DNA of 64,000 bases from Hedera helix (Eukaryota; Streptophyta; Magnoliopsida; Apiales; Araliaceae), in contig OX359264.1 in assembly GCA_947179155.2 (NCBI GenBank), forward strand, positions 5,634,001 to 5,698,000, given 5' to 3'. This document shows positions 10,658-21,649 of the stretch, piece by piece. Position numbers and translations under genes: made by a program. The stretch's first letter is position 1. Every line of letters starts with the position of its first letter. The notes below the pieces were generated by a model. It made no database searches. It saw only the letters and a list, made by a program, of their open reading frames with translations, and had not been told where the DNA came from.

Positions 10658-13600
10658 ATGGAAACCAACAACACAAATAGTCTTTCACTACGATCAGTCC
10701 TTGAGAAGGAAAAACTGAGTGGAATTAATTTCCTAGACTGGCATAGGAACTTGAGGATTGTTCTCAAACAAGAGCGCAAACTCTATGTCCTTGATGGGCC
10801 CATTCCTGCAGCACCAGCTAACACTGCACCACGTGCAGAGCATAATGCTTATAAGAAGCATCAAGATGATGCTCTGGACGTGAGTTGTCTCATGCTAGCA
10901 ACTATGAACTCTGAGCTTCAGAAGCAACACGAGTTAATGGATGCTTATGAGATGATCGAGCATCTCAAGAAATTGTTCGCAGGGCATGCTCGACAGGAAA
11001 GGTATGATACAAGCAAGGCGTTGTATCACTGAAAGATGGGTGAACGTGATCCAGTTGGTCCACATGTTCTTAAAATGATTGGGTATATTGAATACCTTGC
11101 TAGGTTGGGTTTTTCGATTACTGCGGAAGCCCAAACTGATCTAGTTTTGCAATCTTTGAACAGCAGCTACTCGCAATTTGTCATGAATTATCTCATGAAT
11201 GAAATTACGAAACCACTTACTGAGTTGTTGAGCATGTTAAGAACTGCCGAGAACAACATGAAAAAGGCAGGACCCGATCCCATAATGATGGTGCAAAAGG
11301 GGAATGCTAAGGGAAAAGGGAAAGGCAAGAAGAAGATAGGATCTAAATCTGGTGCCAAACCCAATTTCAAAAACAAACAGGCTTTAAAACCTAAAGGTGG
11401 GGTAGCTAAAGAAGGTGATTGTCACTTTTGTGGAAAACCTGGACACTGGAAAAGGAATTGTCATGCATATCTGGAAGAACTGAAGAAAAAGAAAGGAAGT
11501 ACGACTTCTGATTCAGGTATATATGTTATAGAAGTCAATTTGTCCACTTCTACATCATGGGTATTGGATACTGGATGTGGTTCTCACATTTGTGTTAATG
11601 TGCAGGAACTCCGAAGGAGTAGGACTTTGGCGAAAGGAGAGGTTGACCTACGAGTTGGGAATGGAGCAAAAGTTGCTGCACTAGCCGTAGGAACTTATCA
11701 TTTATCTTTGCCCACTGGGCTAGTATTAGAGTTAGAAGATTGTTATTTTGTGCCTGCTATGAGCAAAAACATTATTTCTGTTTCTTGTTTGGACAAGAAA
11801 GGTTTTTCGTTTTTAATAAAGAACAACAGTTGTTCGTTTTACTTAAATGAAATATGTTATGGTGTTGCACAATTGTTTAATGGTCTTTATATTCTTGCTT
11901 TAGAGATGTCTATCTATAACATAAATACAAAACGATTTAAATCAAATGATTCAAATCCGACATATCTCTAGCACTGTCGTTTAGGCCATATAAATGAAAA
12001 ACGCATATCCAAACTCCATAAAGATGGATTTTTGGATTCATTTGATTTTGAATCATATGAGAAATGCGAGTCTTGTTTATTAGGTAAGATGACTAAAGCC
12101 CCTTTCACTGGTCATAGTGAACGGGCTAGTGATATATTGGGACTTATACATAGTGATGTATGTGGACCCATGAGTTCATTAGCAAGAGGTAGGTTCTATT
12201 ACTTCATTACATTTACTGATGACTTCAGTAGATATGGATATGTGTATCTTATGAGACACAAATCCGAATCCTTGGAAAAGTTCAAGGAATTCAAGAATGA
12301 AGTTCAAAACCAATTTGGCAAAAGTATAAAAGCCCTTCGATCCGATCGAGGTGGTGAATACTTAAGCCAAGATTTTGATAACCTTCTAAAGGAGTGTGGT
12401 ATTATATCACAACTCACTCCACCTGGAACACCACAATGGAATGGTGTGTCTGAGAGGAGGAATCGTACCTTGTTGTACATGGTCCGATCAATGATGAGTC
12501 ATGCAGATCTTCCAATAAGCTTCTGGGGTCATGCCCTGGAGACAGCTGCATTCACACTTAACCGTGTTCCTACAAAGACGGTTCAAAAGACACCATATGA
12601 GATGTGGACTGGGAAACGTCCTAGTATGTCGTTCATGAAGATTTAGGGTTGCGAGGCATTTGTAAAACGTCTGGCTTCTGACAAGCTCGGACCCAAATCT
12701 GATAAATGTAATTTTGTGGGATACCCTAAGGAAACAAAAGGGTATTATTTCTACAAATCTTCTGAGAACAAAGTGGTTGTTGCTCGAACTGGTATTTTTC
12801 TAGAAAGAGAATCTGTCTCTAAAGGAAACAGTGGGAGGAAAGTAGAACTCGAAGAAATTCGTGAACCACAAAATATCATTGAACCTGAGTTGGAACATGA
12901 GCAGGAACCACAAGATATTGTGGAAAGTGAACCTGCTCAAATTACACAAGTCATTCGTAGATCTAGTAGGACACGCCAAGAGCCTGAGAGATATTATGGA
13001 TTTCTTGTGACTCAAAACGGCGATGTGATGCTCATAGATCAGGATGAGCCTGCTTCCTACCAAGAAGCTATGAATGGACCAGATTCTGAGAGATGGCTTG
13101 AAGCCATGAAATCTGAGATGGACTCCATGTATATTAACCAAGTATGGACTTTGGTGGATCCACCCGAAGGGGTAAAACCAATCGGGTGCAAATGGGTTTT
13201 CAAGAAGAAAACCGACATGGATGGTAATGTACAAACCTATAAAGGCCGGCTGGTAGCAAAAGGTTTCAAACAAGTTCAAGGTGTTGACTATGATGAAACC
13301 TTCTCCCCAGTGGCAATGGTTAAATCCATCAGGATCTTACTTGCTATTGCAGCATTTTATGATTACGAAATCTGGCAGATGGATGCCAAAACTGCTTTCC
13401 TTAATGGAAATCTCCTTGAGGATGTGTACATGACACAACCTGAGGGTTTTGTCACTCCAAAGGATGCTGGAAAGGTATGTAAGCTGCAGCGATCCATTTA
13501 TGGATTGAAGCAAGCCTCTCGGAGTTGGAATCTTCGATTTGATGAAGCAGTCAAAGAGTTTGGCTTTATAAAAAATGAAGATGAACCTTGTATATATAAG

Positions 13601-14680
13601 AAGGTTAGTGGGAGTCAGATTGTATTCCTGGTATTATATGTAGACGACATATTAATTATTGGGAATGACATTCCTTCCTTACAGGCTGTAAAAACATGGT
13701 TAGGAAAATGTTTCTCCATGAAAGATTTGGGTGATGCAACCTACATTTTAGGTATCAAGATCTATCGAGATAGATCGAGAAAAATGCTCGGCCTAAGTCA
13801 AAGTACATATATTGATAAAGTGTTGAAACGGTTCAGCATGCAAGAGGCAAAAAGAGGACACTTACCCATGACTCATGGTGTAAAGATCTCTAAGGTCCAA
13901 TGTCCTAAATCACAAGATGATGAGGAGCGTATGAGAAAGATCCCTTATGCTTCGGCAATTGGATCTATCATGTACGCAATGATATGTACTCGTCCGGATG
14001 TTTCGTATGCTTTGAGCATGACGAGCAGATACCAGTCGAATCCAGGTGAAGGTCACTGGACAGCAGTCAAGAATATCCTCAAGTACCTGAAAAGGACTAA
14101 GGATTCATTCTTGGTATATGGAGGTGAAGATAAACTGGCAGTAAAGGGTTACACAGATGCTAGTTTCCAGACTGACAGTGATGACTATAAGTCTCAGTCA
14201 GGTTTTGTGTTTTGCATTAATGGTGGTGCTGTTAGCTGGAAAAGTTCGAAGCAAGAGACAGTAGCCGATTCTACAATAGAGGCTGAGTATATTGCTGCTT
14301 CTAGTGCAGCCAAGGAGGCTGTATGGATTAAAAAGTTCGTCACTGAACTTGGTGTTGTTCCAACCATTGTTGATCCAGTTGAGTTATACTGTGATAATGA
14401 TGGAGCCATTGCACAGGCTAAGGAACCCAGATCTCACCAACGATCCAAGCATATACTTAGGCGGTACCATCTCATCCATGAAATCATTAATAGAGGAGAT
14501 GTACATATATGCAGAGTGCCAACAGATAATAATGTTGCAGATCCACTGACCAAGGCTTTGTCGCAGCAGAAGCACGAAGGTCACACTAGTTCCATGGGTA
14601 TTAGATACATGAGTGATTGGCTCTGGTGCAAGTGGGAGATTGTTAGAGTTTATGCCCTAGAGGCTAATTATTTGATGTAA
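10658..14680 (+). pseudogene. Ty1/copia gag-pol polyprotein with three nonsense codons
   Basis: One frame of about 1340 codons encodes all copia domains in order. Gag starts METNNTNSLSLRSVLE and carries a CCHC zinc knuckle (11420-11461, CHFCGKPGHWKRNC). Protease has WVLDTGCGSH (11567-11575 is DTG). Integrase has the His-Cys finger (HCRLGH...CESC) and catalytic triad in HSDVCGP, LRSDRGGEY and NGVSERRNR. Reverse transcriptase has CKWVFKKK, QMDAKTAFLNG and YVDD (13637-13648). RNase H has KGYTDASF, STIEAEY and LYCDND. In-frame stops are TGA at 11030-11032, TAG at 11969-11971 and TAG at 12644-12646. The two TAGs replace conserved Trp codons. No frameshift is seen. The final stop lies 40 bp inside the 3' LTR. 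All catalytic residues remain, so decay is recent. Confidence 0.95.
14630..14640 (+). other. polypurine tract of copia element
   Basis: The purine-rich AAGTGGGAGAT ends immediately before the 3' LTR at 14641 and would prime plus-strand synthesis. It overlaps the last codons of pol. Confidence 0.8.
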
Positions 14681-16181
14681 TTGCTTAACATTTTTGATAT
14701 TATATTTGATTGAATAAATGGATTATTTTATTATGATTTCATTTACTGCGTTATATAAATGTTAACATAATAAAAGCCCTTAGAATAATGATACGAATTA
14801 TATAGCTTTAAGTATGTGACTTGAACATGAGATTATATAATTATAATTAGTATCATTGCTCTTAAATGTTCCTAGTCGAGTATCATTGTTAATGGGACAA
14901 CAACGATGCATTGAGACTAGTATGTGGATTGACTGATGGCCAAATCTCATTGGTCATAAATATATGAGATATTTGAGTCAATGCATAGGTACATGTTAGA
15001 GAACAGTGTACTGGACTGACCCACCATGAGAATTCTACATGGAGCATTATGCAAAGTGTCATAAGAAATTCTTATAGTGACAATGATGTAATGATCCTCC
15101 GACCTGAAGTCACTATATTATTACACGAGAATTTGTGTACTTTGATATCATCAAATGTCACCTTTAATAGGGTGGACAATAAAGGTGATTATTGGGTACA
15201 TCATGAATCGTGTAAGGAATATGAGTGATCTAGATGGAATTTAACCCTCCTATATATTAGGGGTGATATCCATAGGCCTCTTGATTGAGTAGGACTATGA
15301 AATGCATGGCCATGCTCAAATATTGATTTGTTTCATATAGTCTACTCATTGATCAAGAAAACTCAGATTAAATTATGAAGAGTATGACACATTCCATGCC
15401 TCGAGTTTAATCTAGGATATAAGATTAAAAGGATTAAATTACATTGAAACATTGGTCACGAAAAGGTTGTATCGAATCACCGATCTTATTATTATTTGGG
15501 TAGCAGTGATGCATTACTAGATGCCGCTCACTGTTTATAATTTTATAATATGATTTTAAAATTATTGCCAACATAATAATAACCTATAGGGTCACACACT
15601 TAGAACGTAATTAAAAGGGAATTAATTTAAATTGTAAGTATTTTAAATATGTCAATATGATTGATAGTATTTAAAAATTACGAATTTAAATTAATAGGAT
15701 AATTTGTATTTATGAATATTAATTAAGTAAGACTTAATTAAAATATAATATATATAAATTCGGATTTTATTTTTCTATTTATTTTAGGTTTTAGTTAATT
15801 CCTATTAACTACTATATATATGATATATCAGTAGTCTAAAAGTCACGTAAGGAAAAAACTAAAACCCTAGCCGCTTTCAGAAAGAGGCTAGAGAGAAAAA
15901 TAATTGAGAAATCCTGATCTTGGTGGCTATTACCGCAGATCCCTTTCGCTGCAGATCGTGTGACGGTTCGCGGAGCGTTCGTGTGGATACCGTAGAGACG
16001 TAGTCGCTGGATTGCGTTGAAGATTCGAAATCGTTCCAGAATTCCATCGTCTCCTGTCCATCTCGGATAATCGGTAAAATAATCTAAACCTCTAATTAAT
16101 CTGTTTTCACTTGGATCCTGTCTTAGGGTTTCGAAAAAAAAATTTAAATTCCGCTGCATTCACTGTGTCGAAACCCTAACA
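14641..16181 (+). repeat. 3' LTR of copia element
   Basis: 1541 bp, TGTTAGAG to CCCTAACA, nearly identical to the 5' LTR. Differences seen by eye include CCC/TCC near 14869, GTGAATTG/GTGGATTG near 14928 and GGGCAC/GGGTAC near 15196. Two extra single A residues in homopolymers account for the 2-bp length difference. It is followed directly by the target duplication TTATC. Confidence 0.95.
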
Positions 16182-16186
16182 TTATC

Positions 16187-16271
16187 TTCCCACCGGTTCA
16201 ATACAATCATGGAATGACATGAAAATGCTATTCTTGGATAAGTATTTTCTTGCTTCAAGAGTCGCCAACAT
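16187..16271 (+). pseudogene. Athila/Tat-like gag, second part
   Basis: The gag interrupted at 7568 resumes here with LPTGSIQSWNDMK and LFLDKYFLASRVANI, typical of the Athila/Tat gag region. It ends abruptly at 16271, where another LTR begins. The remaining gag-pol and the 3' LTR of this element are not seen elsewhere in the window, so they were deleted or lie outside it. Confidence 0.85.
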
Positions 16272-17639
16272 TGTGACACCCCCAAATCTAGGCCCACACA
16301 GCCCAAACTTGAGTTGTCAAAAGACTACAACAAAATTATTACAAAGTAGAACAACGTTCAACAATACAGTGTATAATAATACACAATTAAGTTTTCCCTA
16401 TTATTATCACACTATTTTATAACGCGTGAAGACTACAATAGCTATTCCTCAGACTCTCACCCTATTCCCCGGCTAGACCCAGCTACGTTCCCATCTCCTG
16501 TTGAAAAACAATGGAACAAAGGAAAGGGTGAGCTCAAATAGCCCAGTAAAGAATATCATGACTAAAATAATGACGAATAAATTATCATTAGCCTTCAACA
16601 GTTGAGTTCTTGATAGAATACAATAGACTACAAGGTTTATATCAAAAACTGCAGTTAAATTCTTGAACAATATTCAGATCAATAATAGCAGCGGAATGAG
16701 CAATCTATTAGAAGAATAATGCAGACTATAATGTCCACTCGGTTCTCTTTTTAGGAAAAACATCATCAACTTTTATCATCTGAAATACCATTAGTCAAGA
16801 TAATATAATTTCACAGTTCCTGATCATAATCGTGCAGATCAACAGTTCATCTTTGCACTACGGGCCAAAGACATTCAATATAACACGAACGATCATGATT
16901 ATACCAGATTCAGCCTTTGGTCATAATCATACCAAACAACAGTTCATCTTTGCACTACGGGCCAAAGAGAACATTCACCACGTGCCATAAAAGACACCGA
17001 ACAGATGTATCGCCTTTAACCTATTATATCGCCTTTAACCTATCATCCGTTCAACAATTATATCGCATATGTGCCTCCGGCCACAGATATTCACAACAAC
17101 TTGATTTTGGATGATTAGAATGATATAAATGATGAACAGAAGAAACAGGATAAATAATAAGTATCAGAAGTTTACTTTGTGCAGATTCAAATAATGTCCA
17201 AATTGTCAACATGATGTGGAGTGAAATTCAAAAATGATACTCAAGATCCACAGTTCAGAATAACGGTTACAGTTCAATAGAAAGATTCACGTAAATAGGA
17301 TGGTTCAATTGAAATGATGAAGTGCAACTATTATGGAACATATAATATTTTCAGGAATTATAGAAGTAATAATTCCATAATAAGTTTCGATTTAGATGTA
17401 TGAAAGAAAATAATATCCCTTACCGTAGCAGGTTTGATTAACAAAAGTTGAAGGAAATTAATATCCCTAACCATAGTAAATTTGAATAATGGAAGATGAA
17501 AAAGATGGTATCCCTTATGAGTATAAAGAAAAATAATATCACTTACGAATATAAAAGAAAATGATATTACAAACGAATATGGAATAAAAGTGTCATGTGA
17601 TAATTCATGTAAACAAATTATTTCCACAAGAGACAAATA

Positions 17640-17925
17640 AGAAATGAATACAAAGAGTAATTCACCAAACATGCGGTAATCCGCGTAGTCAGGTTATTCT
17701 CAGAGATTAATAAGGAATGAATACGAAAGGTTATTCACCAATAGGCGATAATCCGCGCCGTAAGGTTATTCCCACAATTTAATAAAAATTGAATACGAAG
17801 AGTTATTCACCAAACAGGCGGTAATCCGCGCAGTAAGGTTATTCTCAGAGATTAATAAGGAATGAATACGAAAGGTTATTCACCAACAGGCGGTACTCCG
17901 CGCTATAAGGTGACTGGACTGGATA
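17640..17925. repeat. tandem array of ~72-bp units with GCGG-TAAT-CCGC hairpins
   Basis: Four units of about 71-74 bp, each containing AATACGAA, TTATTCACCAA and GGCGGTAATCCGCG. The core can fold as a GCGG/CCGC stem with a TAAT loop and occurs at about 17673, 17744, 17818 and 17890 (the second and fourth copies are altered in the loop side). The array lies downstream of the TATA box on the transcribed minus strand, so it would be in the R/U5 part of the RNA. Element B's LTRs lack it. Confidence 0.85.
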
Positions 17926-18140
17926 TTGAATCAAATAATGATAATCCTTTACCTTAATACGTGACTGGATATTGATTTAAATGAGGTTGATTAACTTGAA
18001 CAGTACACGTACACTTATAGATCTTCACAAATACTCAAGATGACTTAAGCACACTTAGAGAGAACTTTCACAAGAAGTATTTAGAGAGAGAAAGAAAGAA
18101 CAAGTAAGGAAGTTTATGAAAAATCCTTAAGTTAATGCCT

Positions 18141-18150
18141 CTATTTATAG
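18141..18150 (-). promoter_or_regulatory. TATA box of element A LTR
   Basis: CTATAAATAG on the minus strand, followed downstream by the transcribed region toward 16272. The same box occurs at matching places in the element B LTRs (41836-41845; TTATTTATAG at 49157-49166), supporting a conserved core promoter. Confidence 0.75.
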
Positions 18151-18183
18151 CCAAAAATCTTATCATAACCAAGATTTCCTAAT

Positions 18184-18450
18184 TTAATCCAAACCGTTCA
18201 TTTCAAGATAATGTTTAATCCATACCATTCATTTCATCTTTTAAGATTTCTTTAATCTAAACCATTCATTTAAAGATCATCTTTTAATCTACACCATCCA
18301 TTTCAAATTCTATATTATCTTTAATCTATACCATTCATTTCATCTTTTAAGATTTCCTTAATCTAAACCATTCATTTAAAGATCATCTTTTAATCTACAC
18401 CATCCATTTCAAATTCTATATTATCTTTAATCTATACCATTCATTTTATA
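18184..18450. repeat. U3 tandem repeats (TTTAATCTAnACCATtCATTT units)
   Basis: About eight degenerate units of roughly 30 bp, organised into a 106-bp higher-order direct duplication (second copy about 18328 onward). They lie 35-300 bp upstream of the TATA box at 18141-18150 on the minus strand, in the U3 position where retroviral-type enhancers sit. An enhancer role is inferred only from position. The corresponding place in element B has no such array. Confidence 0.85.
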
Positions 18451-19197
18451 TCACATAACTTTATATTATAAATAAATAACTTTATCAATTCAATTATTCA
18501 ACAATAATTCACACTTATTCATTATTATGACTAATTGTTATAAATACAGTGTAATTGGCTCTCTGAGTTAGATATCAAGTCAATTAATTAATGAAATACA
18601 ACTGTTTAAATAACACCATAATAGAGATAACAATAATACAGAAAGTATGTAAAAGAAAGAATACGTTATTGTGTCATGACAATTATTGATTCAATAATGT
18701 GAATTACTGTGCATATGCTACTGTGACAATTATCAGTTTAATAATATGAATTATTGTGCATGTGACAATAAAGTCAAATATTGTACGATAACCACTTTAT
18801 CAGTTTAATAATACGAAACACTGTGCAATGTCGTGTGCTACTGTGCAATACCGTATGTTACTTATAATACCGTATATTACTATTCTTTTACCACCGGATA
18901 TTTTAACAATTAAAAGTAATAGTAACATTGATCAATTAAAAATTATTTATGTCATTTTCTATATCCGACAATTATTCGTTGTGGGGTCCAACAATGATTG
19001 GTTCGTACGGCGCCGTCGTACGAATATTCCCCGACAGAACGAATATTCCCCGACCAAACGAATATTGTCCGACATAATATAATTTACACATAACATCCTT
19101 AACTTTTAACTTTATCAATTTAACCACTTACTGTTTCATGAAAATATATATGAAGAAAAAATTAAATTTTATATTTCATAAAATTCGGGGTCTTACA

Positions 19198-19652
19198 ACC
19201 TCCCCTCCTTATGAAATTTCGTCCCCGAAATTGACGTACCTGGCATATCGAAGAGGTAAGGATACCTAGATTTCATCTCAGATTCTAGCTCCCAGGTCAT
19301 TTCCTCAGTATCTTGGTTCCTCCATAAAACCTTAACTTGAGGTATAACCTTTGAGCGTAGGATCTGTTCCTTCTTATCTAGGATCTTAACAGGTACCTCC
19401 TCGTACGTTAAATCCTCTAATATAACATCTGGTTCTAACTCAATGACGTGGTTTGGGTCCTTCACATATTTACGTAACATAGATATGTGAAAAACGTTAT
19501 GGATGCAAGACATACTTGGTGGTAGGGCTAGTCTGTAGGCTACGGTTCCTATTCGATCGAGAATTTCAAATGGGCCAATAAATCGAGGGTTGAGCTTTCC
19601 TCTTTTTCCGAATCTTGTAACCCTTTTCCATGGAGAAACACGTAAGAATACA
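19198..19652 (-). pseudogene. chromovirus integrase C-terminus of element A, truncated
   Basis: Directly inside the 3' LTR is a polypurine tract (minus strand AAGGAGGGGAGGT, 19198-19210). The pol terminus follows on the minus strand: the integrase C-terminal region (WKRVTRFGKRGKLNPRF, about 19570-19640), then SCIHNVFHISMLRKYV, VIELEPDVILEDL and VKVLWRNQDTEEMTWELE, a chromodomain-like tail typical of Tekay/Del elements. The frame is open from about 19513 to its end. Homology to element B stops at about 19652, where unrelated sequence begins. The element therefore lost nearly all of its interior, including its 5' LTR. Confidence 0.85.
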
Positions 19653-20515
19653 TGGTAACGACCTATGTTCTTAAGCTTTTGGATTTCATACTTGAAATAA
19701 TTTGAGCATTATAACTGTTTACATATCTGATTATGACATTTATATTTGAAATAATTTGGTCATTATAACGGCTTGTATAATTGATTATAAAAAATTATAA
19801 TTACTGCTCAAGAATACATGAAGAACGCGGAGAACGAAAAATCGTACATAGCTACGACTTGCGTTCATTGAGCTTTAGTTCTAAACTATGAAATGAAAAT
19901 CAACATAACAACGACTTGCTCCAGTCATAAGGAACACAAAGAACGAAAAATCGTACATGGTTATGACTTATGTTCTTGAGCTAGTCAATAAAAGAAAATT
20001 GAACATTATAACTACTATAAAATAAAGAGAATCTCAAGAACACGTGAAGAATACAGAGAACAACAATTGTACATGACTACGAGTCGCGTTCTTGAGCTTT
20101 TAAACTAAAAAAATTAAATGAACATAATAACAACTAACAATTTACCTCTCAAAATACAAGCTTTGACAACAATTATGCAAAGCTTCTATGCTTCAATTGA
20201 CTTCTCTCAAAATATAACTAAAGCTTCTTTTCTCTCAAATTGCTTATGAAATGGTGGAGAATAATGAAGAGTGAAGGCTCCTATTTATAGGACTTTCAAA
20301 GTTAGGACATTAGGATCATTAGGTTTAACTCATCATCACATTGGCAAGTCACCATGGTTAGGCATCATGGTGAATCACCAACTCATCATCATTTTGGCAA
20401 CTCACCATGGTTAGTCACCATGGTGAATCACCAACTCAATTAATGCTAATAATTACACTTAACCCTAAGTAACCTTGATTAGTTTATTGTTAATCTTACT
20501 CACATTGTGACACCC
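19653..20515 (-). repeat. LTR-like sequence with hairpin tandem array
   Basis: No protein is encoded. A TATA box (CTATAAATAG on the minus strand) lies at 20281-20290, as in the LTRs of this window. About 19800-20100 holds three diverged units of about 115 bp, each bounded by CTCAAGAACAcG-like and CGcGTTCTTGAG-like arms, i.e. an inverted repeat within each tandem unit. Around 20320-20430 is a repeated TCACCATGGTTAG/ACCATGGTGA palindromic motif. It reads best as an LTR on the minus strand, interrupted at 20515 by the solo LTR and possibly continuing after 24400. Its outer ends could not be fixed. Confidence 0.5.
20281..20290 (-). promoter_or_regulatory. TATA box in LTR-like sequence
   Basis: CTATAAATAG on the minus strand, in a GGAGCC context comparable to the LTR promoters at 41836 and 23824. 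The transcript would run toward the hairpin array at 19800-20100. Confidence 0.55.
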
Positions 20516-21649
20516 CCAAATTCAGGTATCACTACCTTGAATTTGGTGCTCACGCAATAATATAAACAATCTCTGTTAAACAACATTTAATACTAATGCA
20601 AAAAATAAATAAACATATGTTATCTAATACAATGATTTTCTAGTCCCAAGGTCTACAACCTTTACCAAAATAAACATCATAAACTACAAGATAATATCAG
20701 TGTTTGCGTTACAATCTTATAAGTCATAAACAAAATATAAATAGACTAGCAGCTATCTAGATAATTAAGATTTCGCTTTTTCTTTGCCTTTATTTTTACT
20801 CAATCCTTCAGGTTTAGCTGCAAAATATTTTATGACATAGCAAGTATGAGCAACTAGCTTGCTCAGCAATTTAAATGAATAATAATAATTATGTCATAAA
20901 TGAATAGGAATATCAACTGAATGATTTAATAAAATGAGCTCAACAATGAACAATAGAATCAATGCATAAAATAAAGAAGTGATAATTTATTGATCAAATT
21001 GACCATGAACTACTATTGAGAAAATCAATCACTTGATTGACCCTCTTAGGTTACTTTGTCAGAATTGTACTTGAGGGGATCAGCCTCTCGTACCATATGT
21101 ATATGTATAACATTTTTTCTGTTTGTACCATTTGTTCAATACTTAGGTTATTCCCCATTATGGGTTGTTCTTCTCAATCTAAGAATTCGTACCACTATGG
21201 TTTGGATAGCTTTCAAAATGAATTTCACATAGGTCTAGTCGAACAATGGCTTAGACTTCTTCTTTAATCAATTCATAACTCAAGAATGGAATATAAATTC
21301 AAATAATATATGCGATTTGCAATAATATTATTGTGGAATAACTTGCAATATAATATAAGTTCAAGATTTAAGAATTAGCACAATCATATTAAATAGAGTT
21401 AGGAAATTTGGTCAATATAATTTGAGTGAGGTTAAAGAACTTGTCTGTCCGTTGACTTACGGCTAATTCGCTTAATTTAAACTACTCTTGATGACCTAAC
21501 ATTAATAACGCTGGCCTATCAATTAGTATAACATATAATCGTGCACTTTAAACACTTACCTATGCTAAATAATTAATCACATAACACATATAATTTTTAT
21601 ATAATATCATTAATCGTATAAGACACTTAATTAATCTTATGTTAATGAT

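Larger units (their letters stand above)
7569..16181 (+). mobile_element. complete Ty1/copia retrotransposon, recent insertion
   Basis: An 8613-bp element with two LTRs (7569-9107 and 14641-16181), an initiator-Met-tRNA primer site, a long leader, one gag-pol frame and a polypurine tract. The 5-bp target duplication TTATC is perfect (7564-7568 and 16182-16186) and lies in the gag of the Athila-type host element. By eye the LTRs differ by about 14 substitutions and two single-base indels, roughly 99% identity. At commonly used plant substitution rates this suggests insertion within the last several hundred thousand years. Three nonsense codons disable gag-pol. The lineage within Ty1/copia was not determined. 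Confidence 0.96.
16272..19197 (-). repeat. 3' LTR of Tekay/Del-like chromovirus (element A)
   Basis: On the minus strand the LTR starts TGTAAGACCCCGAATTTT at 19197 and ends GGGGGTGTCACA at 16272, 2926 bp. The adjacent polypurine tract and pol tail on the right show that it is a 3' LTR. It is the same family as the LTRs of element B (40178-42727 and 47566-50060) but about 400 bp longer, owing to two local repeat expansions annotated separately. A TATA box lies at 18141-18150. The left edge is inserted in Athila-type gag, with AACAT (16267-16271) as the presumptive target copy. Confidence 0.88.

Noticed and set aside
12800..13279. 159-codon minus-strand frame inside the copia reverse transcriptase region
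   Set aside because: It is antisense to a confirmed pol domain and shows no protein family features; it follows from the codon bias of the sense strand.
17640..17925. regular direct repeats considered as a CRISPR array
   Set aside because: Units are contiguous diverged 72-bp tandem copies without unique spacers, in a plant LTR with no cas genes.
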